Shown piece after piece: positions 7,890-16,270 of a stretch of 64,000 nt of DNA. Numbering within the stretch: position 1 is the first letter of the stretch; the number at the start of each line of letters is the position of its first letter. Under the pieces are notes generated by a model. It was not told the DNA's origin. It worked only from the letters and a program-made list of their open reading frames with translations, and searched no databases. Source of the DNA: Acidobacteriota bacterium. GTDB taxonomy: Bacteria > Acidobacteriota > Terriglobia > Terriglobales > Acidobacteriaceae. Location of the stretch: contig JAJZVX010000004.1 of the NCBI GenBank assembly GCA_021846985.1, positions 1 through 64,000 on the forward strand, given 5' to 3'. The translations under genes were made by a program, and so were the position numbers.

Positions 7890-8441
7890 TCAGAATAGGA
7901 AGGGAATGAAGCGCCACGTCTGTCTCATGTAGGCCGAATATGATGGGCCAAAATGAACAATGTTCTCGCGCTCTTCGCGAATCGAGGTCGCAACAAGAAA
8001 CCCTGTTCCACACACTGCCAGTACGAGGCCTGCGGTTGCGGATGGCCTCTTTAGAAATGCGCACCAGATCAAAGCTAATAGCGAACTGTACAGTGGATGC
8101 CGAATGAACCGGTACGCACCAACGGTGACTAACTTCGTTGTCTTTTCGAAGCCTAAATCAGTAGTACTGCCCGCGACCGATGAGGGCCTGCCGATTACCC
8201 GGAGTAACCTGAATCCTTCAACTGCCAACGCGATCGAAGCTGCCCCGAATGACCACGACACAAGTTGAGGAACTGACAGAGGCTTAGTAAACCAAAACGG
8301 TGCATTTAGAAGAACCAGGGCGGTCAGTAGCTCAAATGCGAAAAATCGATAGAATCCGTGTGAGCGCGGATGCGCGAGCGATCGACGCGATAACCAAACA
8401 ATAGCTGCGGAAGTGGCAAGGAAAATGAGTACGCGCAACAT
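7890..8441 (-). CDS. Isoprenylcysteine carboxyl methyltransferase-family membrane protein
   Basis: This roughly 183-residue integral membrane protein (starting MLRVLIFLATSA) has about four hydrophobic helices. Its C-terminal block is typical of the ICMT/NnrU-like methyltransferase family: GAYRFIRHPLYSSLL, then EERENIVHFGPSYSAYM and a final RFIPFLF. The RHPxY and EE motifs form the SAM and cofactor site in this family. An upstream in-frame extension to 8600 exists but is polar and unlike the family, so the ATG at 8441 is preferred. Bacterial members methylate unknown small molecules or lipids, so the substrate is open. It is separated from the GGDEF operon by about 280 nt and seems independent. 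Confidence 0.75.
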   Translation of the reverse strand: MLRVLIFLATSAAIVWLSRRSLAHPRSHGFYRFFAFELLTALVLLNAPFWFTKPLSVPQLVSWSFGAASIALAVEGFRLLRVIGRPSSVAGSTTDLGFEKTTKLVTVGAYRFIRHPLYSSLLALIWCAFLKRPSATAGLVLAVCGTGFLVATSIREERENIVHFGPSYSAYMRQTWRFIPFLF

Positions 8442-9385
8442 TGGGGCGTCCCGCTTAGGTGGTGTTCTGGATTTTGTGTAAACGCCGTTCCTGCCTGTGA
8501 TCGTCCGGGCGGAATTTTCTTCCCTTCCTATGCCCCGGATAGTTGGATTATTTGGCCGGATGCGGCTGCCGTCAAGGGCGCGCGTTGTTTGCGCGTTCAT
8601 CGTAGCGCAGCGGAGACCCTTGACGGCAGCTGCAGCCAGCCGTATCGCAGAAGATCCGGGGCGTAGTAGGAATGGATGCTACTTTCCGGTCGCCGCCAGG
8701 ATGCGGTCTTCCCACAAGAGCGTGAAGCAGTTCAGCGCCGCCTTCCAGTGAATCTTCGGCGCTTTTGAGATTCTCGAAAGCGCCGAAGCGTTCAGTTTCC
8801 GATCGACGCGTGACTCGGCAATAATGCGCTCGCCGAAGCGGCATTGCAGCGTAGGCTCAAAGCCATCTTTCCCATTTACGTGAAGCGTCTCGATCGATGG
8901 TCGAGGCTACTTCATCACCATCCGTGCATCGATTCCGGCGCGAAGCAGGTTGGTTGTGTATGGGCGCGAAACTTGCGAAGAAACCAGCGCTCTGTCCTAG
9001 GTACTGACATCGAGAGCCGATTCCAGTAAAAAGGGATGACCTCTTCCCTTGACGAGAGCTTCAGGTTTGATGGTGATTCTTAGACCTCTTCCGTGTGGTC
9101 GTCATTCGAGTTCGCGGTAACTTGTTCAAATCAAGATAGTTGTGGGTGCGCTATATTCTCCGGAAGGTTCGGATTTCCCTTTCCAACTGGCTTGACCGGT
9201 CTGGGAACGAACCTGACCTATTGTTTTGTTCAACTTGCAGCGAAAAGACCTCCTCCGATGCGCTCTTTTTAGAGTTCGATTAGGGTGCTGAAGCCTCAAA
9301 ACCGGTGCTTTTGTGCGCTTTCTGAGCCATCAGTGCGCAATAGAATCAATGAGTTGTGGATTCGCCAAGATTTGACACGGAAACG

Positions 9386-9413
9386 GTCGTAGGTTCGAAT
9401 CCAATCGTGTCGG
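9386..9413 (+). other. Remnant of a tRNA 3' end (T-arm and acceptor half), possible att site
   Basis: GGTTCGAATCC at 9392-9402 is a textbook T-loop, with the T-stem context GTAGG/CCAAT and a following acceptor-like CGTGTCGG. No matching 5' acceptor strand, D-arm or anticodon arm is found in the 90 bases upstream, so this is not a complete tRNA. Such 3'-end copies are left by integrases that target tRNA genes. Confidence 0.4.
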
Positions 9414-9431
9414 ACTGGTCGATCTGGTGGT

Positions 9432-9605
9432 CTCAGCCTTTGCGTTAATCGTATTGAGCGCCGCTTTGCCATCCTTCGACCAGAACGGCATCAAACCCCA
9501 GCGCATCACGGTCACTTCACGTTCACCTGTTTCAGTATCCAGCCGGACAACCGGCTGGTAGCTCTGCGGAGCAACGTTGTCTGGTGCCTGTTTTGGTGCA
9601 TGTTG
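9432..9605 (-). pseudogene. Fragment of a SRAP/YedK-type SOS-associated peptidase gene
   Basis: In one frame the minus strand encodes NVAPQSYQPVVRLDTETGER, then MRWGLMPFWSKD, then NTINAKAET. These are the consecutive conserved blocks of SRAP (YedK/HMCES) proteins, which crosslink to abasic sites. The catalytic N-terminal MCGR block is missing upstream and the C-terminal half is missing downstream, where similarity stops next to the tRNA-end remnant. It is a non-functional internal fragment of about 58 codons. Confidence 0.7.
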
Positions 9606-9958
9606 GTACCGGAATTTGGGGCAGATTTACTGTCCAAATTTACTGTCCACGGCCCTCAAAACGAGCTAAAAGTGCCAAATCTGCTCAAATCTGCCCACGG
9701 ATGCAGCAGAGCCGGGACGCGCATAAACCTCAATGTTTATGAGGGTTTTATTCAATTTTTCAGGGGGTTTTGATGATTGGCAGGATAGAAAGGCGGCTGA
9801 ATCTCACCTCCTAACCCCTAGACGATAGCGCCATACTTAGGAAGGGTAAGACCCGATGAGGCGGGCCACTTGTTTACTGTAACAAAAATCCGGGTTGGTG
9901 CCAAAGGGCGGCGAAGCGGGCCGATGGGTGAAGGCAGAGCAGGCCCGACGCGCGGGCG

Positions 9959-10234
9959 TCAGATGCCCAGCTTGCGGACTTCGTCGTTGTAGTACTTGCG
10001 GTAGAGGATCTCCCACTCCTGGGAGCCTTCGAGGATGATCTTGCGCTGGTTGGCGATTTTGAGGCGGGCAGCGGTGTCGATGCGGGCCTCTTCGGTGAGC
10101 AGCGTCTCAAGGATTTTGCGGGCTTCCTGGCGGATGGTGTTGCGATCTTCAAGGAACCCGACCTCGTTGGTTTCGGCCAGTGTGTCGGCCACGGTGTGGG
10201 CCAGCTTGTTGAGCTTGTCGCGGCTGAGCCTCAT
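9959..10234 (-). CDS. DUF507 family protein
   Basis: A 91-residue, highly charged helical protein of the DUF507 family (MRLSRDKLNKLAHTVADTL, ending in the family-like YRKYYNDEVRKLGI). Function is unknown; members occur in acidobacteria and deltaproteobacteria, commonly as adjacent pairs. Its ATG overlaps the stop of the upstream DUF507 gene by 4 nt, so both are translated from one message. There is no signal peptide or membrane helix. Confidence 0.85.
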   Translation of the reverse strand: MRLSRDKLNKLAHTVADTLAETNEVGFLEDRNTIRQEARKILETLLTEEARIDTAARLKIANQRKIILEGSQEWEILYRKYYNDEVRKLGI

Positions 10235-10509
10235 AGCACCGCCTTGTATTTGCGCGCCAGTTCGGTTTTCACTTTTTTGAACATCTCGGCGTACTGGGCG
10301 CCAGATTTGCGCATTTCTTCGGAGTAGGCGTCGAGGATAACGCGAACCTCTTCGTTGATGCGGTCCTCGAGGGAGAGCTCCTCGACGAGGGCGTCGTGGA
10401 CGCGAGACTCGACCGCCTTGAGATTGCTGGCGGTGATCATCTTGGCGTCAATAAGATGCTTAACCGTGCGGCGGGCGAGATACCCAATGTAGTCGCGGGA
10501 GAAAATCAT
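10231..10509 (-). CDS. DUF507 family protein (upstream paralogue)
   Basis: A 92-residue helical protein (MIFSRDYIGYLARRTVKHLI) related to the gene that follows it. Both share the pattern FSRDxxxxLAxxxVxxL and a charged C-terminal helix. It is the first gene of an overlapping pair, and the two products may form a hetero-complex (inference from the coupling). No known function. Confidence 0.85.
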   Translation of the reverse strand: MIFSRDYIGYLARRTVKHLIDAKMITASNLKAVESRVHDALVEELSLEDRINEEVRVILDAYSEEMRKSGAQYAEMFKKVKTELARKYKAVL

Positions 10510-10602
10510 TGGCTAAAAGTTAGAATAACGCATCCGGGGGCAGGATGTCATCGGAAGTCCCATGCGGAGAGGACGATCCGTGCTTGCGGTCCGAGGACAC
10601 GT

Positions 10603-11076
10603 TTAGAAGTGGACAGGAATGGCCAGACTGGCCGTGGCGCCGGCGGGCGGATACGCCACGCGGATGCGACTGGAGCGGCTTGCGGGCGACAGACCGAAGG
10701 CGCCTACAGCCTGAATCTCATAGCTGAGGTCGATGCCGGAACCGAGGGCGCCCACCGACCAGTAGAACGGGATCTGGACGGAGCAGTTGGCGGTGTTGCC
10801 GGCAACGGTGGCCTGGCTCTGGGCGGCGCGGACGGGCGCGATCCCAGGGCTGAAGCTCTGGAAAGGCGCCGGACCGGGTTCGATGCGGGCTTTACAAAGG
10901 ACGGCGGCGCCGGCTGGGAGCGGCGATGCCAGGCTGACATTGAAAGTAATAAAGTAGGCGCCGCCGATGGCGGTTGTCGCTTGCGGAGCGCACCTGTTAG
11001 CCGGCAAAGCGGCAGGTGCGGACGCCGCAAAGAGCAGGGCGAAGAGCGGGAAGACGAGAGCGCATGTCCGGTTCAT
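10603..11076 (-). CDS. Secreted hypothetical protein
   Basis: A 157-residue protein with a clear Sec signal peptide (MNRTCALVFPLFALLFAASAPA) and probable cleavage near residue 23. The mature part is rich in Ala, Pro and Ser and in alternating hydrophobics, compatible with a small beta-sandwich of the fibronectin type III or invasin kind (IDLSYEIQAVGAFG). It has two cysteines in the mature half (near 60 and 97) that might form a disulfide. A strong GGAGG lies 7 nt before the ATG. No family is recognised. Confidence 0.65.
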   Translation of the reverse strand: MNRTCALVFPLFALLFAASAPAALPANRCAPQATTAIGGAYFITFNVSLASPLPAGAAVLCKARIEPGPAPFQSFSPGIAPVRAAQSQATVAGNTANCSVQIPFYWSVGALGSGIDLSYEIQAVGAFGLSPASRSSRIRVAYPPAGATASLAIPVHF

Positions 11077-11194
11077 GGAACCCTCCGCACTCTGTTCATC
11101 GGGCGCGGTGGAAAAAAGAAGAGGAAAAAACAGGCTGAAGGATGGATGCGGGGATTACGGAAGTGATGGGATGCGGGCAAACCGGATGCGGAGA

Positions 11195-11545
11195 TCAACT
11201 TTGGTGGGGGCAGTTGCGGTTGTTCAGGCAGGCGTCAGCCACGCGCAGGCGCTCGACAGGGCAGCCGCCCACGAGATGCTCTTCGACGATGGCGGCGGCA
11301 TCGTCCGGGGTGACGCTGCCGTACCAAACTCCTTCCGGATAGACCACGACCACGGGACCGTGCTCGCACTGGTCCAGGCAGCCGGACTTGTTGATGCGGA
11401 CCCGTCCGGCGAGACCGGCGGCCTTGGAAAGCTGCTGCAAGCGGGCGAACAGCTCGCTGTTTCCATCGGTGGTGCAGGAGCGGCGCGGAGCGCCCGCGGG
11501 GCGGGTATTGTGACAGACAAAGACATGGCGCTCGAAGGCAGGCAA
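11195..11545 (-). CDS. Thioredoxin-like [2Fe-2S] ferredoxin
   Basis: A 116-residue protein in the thioredoxin-fold 2Fe-2S ferredoxin family. Cluster ligands are C11 and C24 in VCHNTRPAG...RRSC and C56 and C60 in KSGCLDQCEHGP, the family's C-x12-C...C-x3-C spacing. EHGPVVVVYPEGVWYG and the C-terminal GGxPVERLR are also family marks. I chose the TTG at 11545 because AGGAGG sits 7 nt upstream and the protein then begins where the family does; the frame stays open to 11704 but the extension is not family-like and would run into the divergent gene at 11661. Likely a soluble electron carrier with unknown partners. Confidence 0.85.
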   Translation of the reverse strand: MPAFERHVFVCHNTRPAGAPRRSCTTDGNSELFARLQQLSKAAGLAGRVRINKSGCLDQCEHGPVVVVYPEGVWYGSVTPDDAAAIVEEHLVGGCPVERLRVADACLNNRNCPHQS

Positions 11546-11660
11546 GGACGGTTCCTCCTGCTTCCAGAGTATCTGCCGGCCCCGCGTCTGGCGAACAGAA
11601 TGCGGTAGGATTGCCGAGAATCGCCGCCTCATCCCGGGGCGCATCTGAGAAAATAGAACC

Positions 11661-12146
11661 TTGACTATGAGCACGGACGACCTGATTTCGCTGAAAGACG
11701 ACATGGTGGCCTTTATCGAGGGCCACGGCCTGCACCGCCTTCCTGGCTACGTAACCGAAGATATCCCCTCGATTGTGTGGGAAGACGAAGGCAACCCCGA
11801 CGCGTGGAAAGATTTTGTGGAGATGGCCAAGCGGGTGGGGGCGCCGTTTGTAACTTTCAGCGAAATGACTCTAGAGCGCGAGGAATTGGAGGCGCTGATT
11901 GAGCAAGCCAGCGAGATGAACTTCCCCGATGAGGAAGCCACCGAACTGGTGGAGGCGCAATGGCTGCGCAAGTACGTCGGCAAGATAGGGTACATTCAGC
12001 TCGGCTTTGTATACCAGGGGCTGGTGTTTTTGCACGAGGCCACCACGGAGTGGTACGAGCGCTTCCAGGCGCTGCTCGAAGACATCGACAACTTTCATGA
12101 CATCGTGATCGATGACCACGAGCATGATCGCGGCGAGGACGAGTAG
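11661..12146 (+). CDS. Conserved hypothetical acidic protein upstream of recJ
   Basis: A 161-residue acidic cytoplasmic protein without signal peptide or membrane helix. The C-terminus is a run of Asp, Glu and His (DDHEHDRGEDE), and EREELEALIEQASEM suggests an alpha-helical middle. A second ATG 6 nt downstream (11667) is equally possible. The gene ends 10 nt before the chosen recJ start, so the two are probably co-transcribed. I recognise no family. Confidence 0.7.
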   Translation: MTMSTDDLISLKDDMVAFIEGHGLHRLPGYVTEDIPSIVWEDEGNPDAWKDFVEMAKRVGAPFVTFSEMTLEREELEALIEQASEMNFPDEEATELVEAQWLRKYVGKIGYIQLGFVYQGLVFLHEATTEWYERFQALLEDIDNFHDIVIDDHEHDRGEDE

Positions 12147-12156
12147 CACCAGGGTG

Positions 12157-13932
12157 ATGGCGCAGGCGGAAAGCCCGGTCCCTCGGCAGCGCTGGGTGCT
12201 GGCGGCGGCGCATCCCGCCGAGGCCGCCGCGTTGGCCAGCGCCGCGCGGTTGCCGCTGGCGGTGGCCGAACTGCTGGTGGCGCGCGGCGTGAAGGATACG
12301 GCGCAAGCCTTCGCCTTTCTTTATCCCCGGGCCGATCAGCTCCACGATCCCTTTCTCATGCGGGGCATGGCTGCTGCGGTGGCGCGCCTCGAACAGGCGG
12401 TGGCCCGGCGCGAGCCCGTGCTGCTCTACGGCGACTACGACGTGGATGGCACCACGGCGGTGGTGCTGCTGAAGACGGCCATCGAGATGCTCGGCGGAGT
12501 GGCGCGCTTCCACGTGCCCCACAGGCTCAATGAAGGCTACGGCCTGCAGTCCAGCGTGCTCGAGGCGGCCCACGCCGAAGGGGTGCGGCTGGTGATTACT
12601 GTGGACACCGGCATGCGCGCCTTTGCCGAGGCGGAGACGGCGCGGCGCCTGGGCATGGACCTGATCGTCACCGACCACCATCTGGCACGGGCCGACGAAG
12701 CCGTCCCCCAGGCCCTGGCGATTCTGAACCCAAACCAGCAGGGATGCCCGTATCCGGAGAAGGGACTCTGTGGAGCGGCCATTGCGCTCAAACTGGCGCA
12801 GGCGCTGCTCGAACGGCGCGACAAGGTGCGCACCCGCGAAAAAACCCTGCCCAGTTTTTTGAAGTTGGCCGCCATTGCCACCATCGCCGATGCCGTGCCC
12901 CTGCGCGGAGAGAACCGCGTCATTGCGGCCCTCGGCCTCGCCGCGCTGCGCCGGCCCGTGGGAGCGGGGCTGCGCGCGCTCTTTGCCGCCGCCGCGCTGG
13001 ACCCGGCGGCCAAACCGGTCACCGGCTTCGACGTGGCCTTCCGCCTGGCGCCGCGCATCAACGCCGCGGGGCGCATGGACGTGGCCTCGGACGTGGTGGA
13101 GCTGTTCTGCACGCGCGACGCAAAGCGCGCCCAGGAGTTGGCCGCCAAGCTCGAACGGCTGAACCGCGAGCGCCGCGACACCGAAGCGGCGGCATTGCAA
13201 GCCATTGAGGCGCGCCTGGCGCAAGACGCGGAGCTGCGCGCCCAGCGGCTGCTCGTGGTGGAGGGAAACGACTGGCACCGCGGCGTGATCGGCATCCTGG
13301 CCGCGCGCGTAGTCGAGCGCACGGCCAGGCCGGCCATCGTGGTCAGCGTCGAAGATGGGGTGGCCTATGGCTCCGGCCGCTCGGTCGACGGCTTTCCGCT
13401 GCTGGAGGCCATTGAGCGCGGTGCGGACCTGTTTACCCGCTTTGGCGGACATGCCTTTGCGGTGGGCTTTGCGCTGCCCGCCGAACGGCTGCCCGAGCTC
13501 AAACAACGGCTGCGCGCCCATGCCGAAGAAAGACTGGCGGCGCGTGAGCCGGAGCGCCTGCTGCGCATCCATGCCGAACTGCCCCTGGATCGCATTACGC
13601 CCATGCTGGCCGGCTGGCTGCGCAAGCTCGAGCCGCTGGGGCACGGCAATCCGGAGCCCGTGTTTGTGGCCCGCAATGCGCGCCTGGCAAGCGCCCCCCG
13701 GATCATGAAGGAGAAGCATCTGCGCCTGGAACTGGCGCAGGATGGCACGGCCAGCCCCGCAGCAAGCGTCGCCATGCGGGCGGTGGGCTGGGATCTGGCC
13801 CGGCGCGCCGCCGAGCTGGAGCTCCGGCAGGGTAGCCGCATCGATCTGGCCTATAAAATCCGCGAGAACGATCACCCCGACTTTGGCGGCCTGGAAGTGG
13901 AGATTGCGGGCATGGAGCGCCCCGGAGCCTGA
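12157..13932 (+). CDS. recJ: Single-stranded-DNA exonuclease RecJ
   Basis: A 591-residue DHH-family 5'-3' ssDNA exonuclease used in recombination and mismatch repair. Motif I is GDYDVDGTT at 92-100. TVDTGM, the DHH motif in VTDHHLA and the following ILNPNQQGCPYP are intact. DHHA1 (WHRGVIGILAARV) and a C-terminal OB-fold with GHGNPEPVF follow. An in-frame ATG at 12112 would add 15 residues that overlap the previous gene and are not family-like, so the start at 12157 is preferred. Length matches typical RecJ. A strong hairpin follows the stop. Confidence 0.93.
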   Translation: MAQAESPVPRQRWVLAAAHPAEAAALASAARLPLAVAELLVARGVKDTAQAFAFLYPRADQLHDPFLMRGMAAAVARLEQAVARREPVLLYGDYDVDGTTAVVLLKTAIEMLGGVARFHVPHRLNEGYGLQSSVLEAAHAEGVRLVITVDTGMRAFAEAETARRLGMDLIVTDHHLARADEAVPQALAILNPNQQGCPYPEKGLCGAAIALKLAQALLERRDKVRTREKTLPSFLKLAAIATIADAVPLRGENRVIAALGLAALRRPVGAGLRALFAAAALDPAAKPVTGFDVAFRLAPRINAAGRMDVASDVVELFCTRDAKRAQELAAKLERLNRERRDTEAAALQAIEARLAQDAELRAQRLLVVEGNDWHRGVIGILAARVVERTARPAIVVSVEDGVAYGSGRSVDGFPLLEAIERGADLFTRFGGHAFAVGFALPAERLPELKQRLRAHAEERLAAREPERLLRIHAELPLDRITPMLAGWLRKLEPLGHGNPEPVFVARNARLASAPRIMKEKHLRLELAQDGTASPAASVAMRAVGWDLARRAAELELRQGSRIDLAYKIRENDHPDFGGLEVEIAGMERPGA

Positions 13933-13940
13933 CGCGCAAA

Positions 13941-13961
13941 AGCCCGCGGCGTGCGCGGGCT
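13941..13961. terminator. Terminator hairpin after recJ
   Basis: AGCCCGCG-GCGTG-CGCGGGCT is a perfect 8-bp stem with a 5-base loop, preceded by AAAA on the plus strand. It lies between recJ and the convergent gene ending at 13993. On the minus strand the stem is followed by TTTTGCG, so it may act in both directions. Confidence 0.7.
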
Positions 13962-13992
13962 CCTGCGGCCAAATGCAGAAGGGCTTCTCTTG

Positions 13993-14928
13993 TCAGCGGC
14001 GCCAGTTGTCTCCTCTCGGCTCTGGCCCCCGCTGGGGTGCCGGCCGCGACTGCTCCTGTGGCCTGGATTGCGGCTGCCGGTTCTGCGGTCGCCCTTGCCG
14101 GTACTGTGGCTGCTGTTGCCGGTACTGCGGCTGCTGCCAGTTCTGCGGTCGCCCTTGCCGGTACTGCGCCTGTTGTTGCCGGTACTGCGGCTGCCGCTGC
14201 CACGCTCCACCCGCGGGCGCGCCGTAGCTCTGCCTGCCCAGGGGCCGTTGCGCTGCCAGATTCTGGGGCTGCCCATGGTTGTGATTAAAGTAGGCGGAGC
14301 GGTCGCGCATGGCCATGTTCATGTGCTGCGCCTGGAAGGAGGTGCGGCCCATGTGCTGGTCGCGCTCGGCGAGCCGCTCCTGCGCATTGGCCATGTGGCG
14401 TATGCCGCCCGGACCGCCGCTATAGGCTACGCGGCTGCCGCGCTCCACATAGCTGCGCTCCACAATGGCGCGATCCTCGTAGGTATCATGCACAAAGCGC
14501 CGGTCGACGTGCATCACCGCGGTGTTGTACTCGAAACGATGGCCGTACCAGCGGCCGCCCACGAATCCGATGCCCATGTAGCCGAAGCCGTAGTTGATGC
14601 CGCCGTAGTAGCCCACGTGGAGGCCCCAATAGCCCGGATGAAACATATAGAGGCCGCCGTCCCATCCCCAATAAGGAGGCGTCCACAGGGCGCCTTCATA
14701 AGGCGCGGGCACCCAGGCGCCGGGAACCCAGTAGTAGCCCTCAGGCCCATAGGCCCAATAACCGGGGACCCACATCAGGCCGGGTTCCGGGCAGGGAGGC
14801 TGAACATAAACGGGCAGCGGCGGCGGGGCAAAGCCTACGCTGATGAATACCCCGGCGTAAGAAGGTGCGGGGAGCACCCAAACCAGCAACGCCAGCCACA
14901 GCCAGCGCATGGAGCGAACATGCTTCAT
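13993..14928 (-). CDS. Secreted YXWGXW-type repeat protein with Gln/Arg-rich tail
   Basis: A 311-residue exported protein with signal peptide (cleavage after PAPSYA). The N-terminal half is rich in Trp, Tyr and Gly with repeats of the form MWVPGYWAYG, YYWVPGAWVP, PPYWGWDGG and HPGYWGLH, as in YXWGXW/WxPGxW repeat proteins common in acidobacterial periplasm. The last 90 residues are low-complexity Gln/Arg/Pro with repeated QPQYRQQ and YRQGRPQN units encoded by a 60-bp tandem duplication. No enzymatic motif is seen. It may be structural, envelope- or metal-associated; function unknown. Confidence 0.75.
   Translation of the reverse strand: MKHVRSMRWLWLALLVWVLPAPSYAGVFISVGFAPPPLPVYVQPPCPEPGLMWVPGYWAYGPEGYYWVPGAWVPAPYEGALWTPPYWGWDGGLYMFHPGYWGLHVGYYGGINYGFGYMGIGFVGGRWYGHRFEYNTAVMHVDRRFVHDTYEDRAIVERSYVERGSRVAYSGGPGGIRHMANAQERLAERDQHMGRTSFQAQHMNMAMRDRSAYFNHNHGQPQNLAAQRPLGRQSYGAPAGGAWQRQPQYRQQQAQYRQGRPQNWQQPQYRQQQPQYRQGRPQNRQPQSRPQEQSRPAPQRGPEPRGDNWRR
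14081..14200 (-). repeat. 60-bp (20-codon) tandem duplication in the Q/R-rich tail
   Basis: Bases 14081-14140 and 14141-14200 are near copies. The first 25 bases are identical and later positions differ at a few sites. They encode two 20-residue units around YRQGRPQN and QPQYRQQQ. Confidence 0.8.
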
Positions 14929-15097
14929 CTTGGAAGCCTCCTGAATCCTGAAATTTGTCCCAATGGCAATTCCGGTGTCTTTCCGAATACGCCGGTTGAA
15001 ACCCTGCCAGAGGGCAAAAGTTGCACTTGAACTGATGAGCGAGAAGCAAAACGCGTAGCTCCCCCTGTCGCCAGTGAGATAGCGGCCGCCCGACGCA

Positions 15098-15128
15098 CAG
15101 ACGCCCGCGGCAAGCGCGCGGGCGTCTG
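15098..15128. terminator. Terminator-like hairpin after the outer-membrane protein gene
   Basis: CAGACGCCCGCG (15098-15109) and CGCGGGCGTCTG (15117-15128) form a perfect 12-bp stem with a 7-base loop, 14 bases past the stop of the gene at 15143. There is no T-tract. Confidence 0.65.
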
Positions 15129-15142
15129 GTGGGCGAGCAAGT

Positions 15143-16114
15143 TCAGTAGCGGTAGCTCAAGCCAATGCCGACAAGGTGCTTGGCCTGCAAATCGACGGGA
15201 AGCAATCCGACCACCGTGCCGCCGACCATCACTGGCGTCTGGCCAATGATCCCGGCCACCTGGCCAACGCCTACGTCAAAGGCGAAGTGCGGGTTGTCCT
15301 TCTGGGTCACGCGGACAGCATAGTCCAGCGTGGTGGGAATGTGCGCCGCGCCGCCAACAAGAATGGCGCCGAGGTTCTTCACCTGCGGAGGCTCCTGGGT
15401 AAATCCGAACGATGGCACGGCAAAGATCCCGTGGCTCAGCGGCACCGGTATGCCCAGTCCGCCGAACAGGCGTCCCATGAAGCGGGTGGACTGGCCGCCC
15501 AGACCGTAGATTTCGGCGTTGGTAAACTTCACGCCGAAGTTAAAAAGAAACGGCACCGGAGGCTTGATCCAGGTCTTGGTCAGTACGGCATAGACGTCGC
15601 CGTTGGTGTATCCCTTGGCTGGAATGGTCACTCCCCGCAAGGCGGCAAACTCCTGGTCCAGGGCGCCGGTGACAAACTTGTCGTTGGTGCGCACCAGTCC
15701 GCCCACGGCGATGCCGGGCACCCATGCTCCCCCCTGGCCGTCGTTCAGCAGAACCACTTTGCCGTGAAACACATTCATGCCGTCGAAGTTCCACAGGCTG
15801 CTGAAGGCTGTGCTGTTGCCCTCCTGGTGAACGCTGCGCGTATAGCCGATCTCGGCGCGGTTGGCAAATCCCTCGGTGACGCTGAAGGTCTCCACATTCC
15901 CGATGACGCTCGAAGCGCTCACAAAGTGGAAGCTGACCGAGGGGTGCGAGAAGATTTGTCCTTTGGATGAGTAAACCACATAGGCTGTCGGGGTCAGGAA
16001 CCCCCCGGTTTGACCTTCCAGAGTGAGGTTTTGTGCGCCGAGCTGGCTGGCGAAAAGCATGGCTCCCGCAAGGAAGCCCAAAAACAACAGTGTGCGGATC
16101 GTGCGAAGGTTCAC
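15143..16114 (-). CDS. Putative outer-membrane beta-barrel protein
   Basis: About 323 residues with a hydrophobic signal segment (LLFLGFLAGAMLFASQLGAQ). The mature part opens with TGGFLTPTAYV, alternates short amphipathic strands with Gly- and Asn-rich turns, and ends in the aromatic LVGIGLSYRY, the usual terminal signature of outer-membrane barrels recognised by BamA. The TPTAYV opening recalls YjbH/DUF3034-type barrels but I cannot settle the family. The GTG at 16114 follows a GGAG; an in-frame TTG at 16147 has poorer support. It is monocistronic, with a hairpin downstream. Confidence 0.7.
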   Translation of the reverse strand: MNLRTIRTLLFLGFLAGAMLFASQLGAQNLTLEGQTGGFLTPTAYVVYSSKGQIFSHPSVSFHFVSASSVIGNVETFSVTEGFANRAEIGYTRSVHQEGNSTAFSSLWNFDGMNVFHGKVVLLNDGQGGAWVPGIAVGGLVRTNDKFVTGALDQEFAALRGVTIPAKGYTNGDVYAVLTKTWIKPPVPFLFNFGVKFTNAEIYGLGGQSTRFMGRLFGGLGIPVPLSHGIFAVPSFGFTQEPPQVKNLGAILVGGAAHIPTTLDYAVRVTQKDNPHFAFDVGVGQVAGIIGQTPVMVGGTVVGLLPVDLQAKHLVGIGLSYRY

Positions 16115-16270
16115 GTTCTTTTCAACTCCAAAGGAGCCGCGCTTCAAAAGAAGAGTAGCTCCGATTTTCGTAGAATGTACCCCCCTTGTACCACACGAGT
16201 CGCCGCTCCGTCTTGATCTTTATTCCGTGGAGATTTTGAGGGGGCAATTGGCCGGGTGGTAAACTGGGGC

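Larger units (their letters stand above)
8442..9958. other. Gene-poor region with decayed gene fragments
   Basis: About 1.5 kb with no intact gene. It holds a start-less 75-codon open frame on the minus strand (about 8679-8908, containing FGERIIAESRVDRKL) that I do not recognise. It also holds the tRNA-end remnant and SRAP fragment listed separately, and an 11-bp direct repeat TTTACTGTCCA at 9626-9636 and 9639-9649. Base composition is visibly less GC-rich than the neighbouring genes. Confidence 0.6.

Noticed and set aside
8679-8908. 75-codon start-less minus-strand frame ending at TAG 8681-8679
   Set aside because: Coding-like in places but no start, no family recognised; kept only as a remark on the decayed region.
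9320-9413. Complete tRNA gene
   Set aside because: Only the T-arm and acceptor 3' half are present; no matching acceptor 5' strand or anticodon arm upstream.
11857-13875. 672-codon minus-strand frame opposite recJ
   Set aside because: RecJ motifs are unmistakable on the plus strand; the antisense frame has no homology.
14041-14200. CRISPR-like or satellite array suggested by the 60-bp repeat
   Set aside because: Only two in-frame copies inside a coding gene, no spacers.
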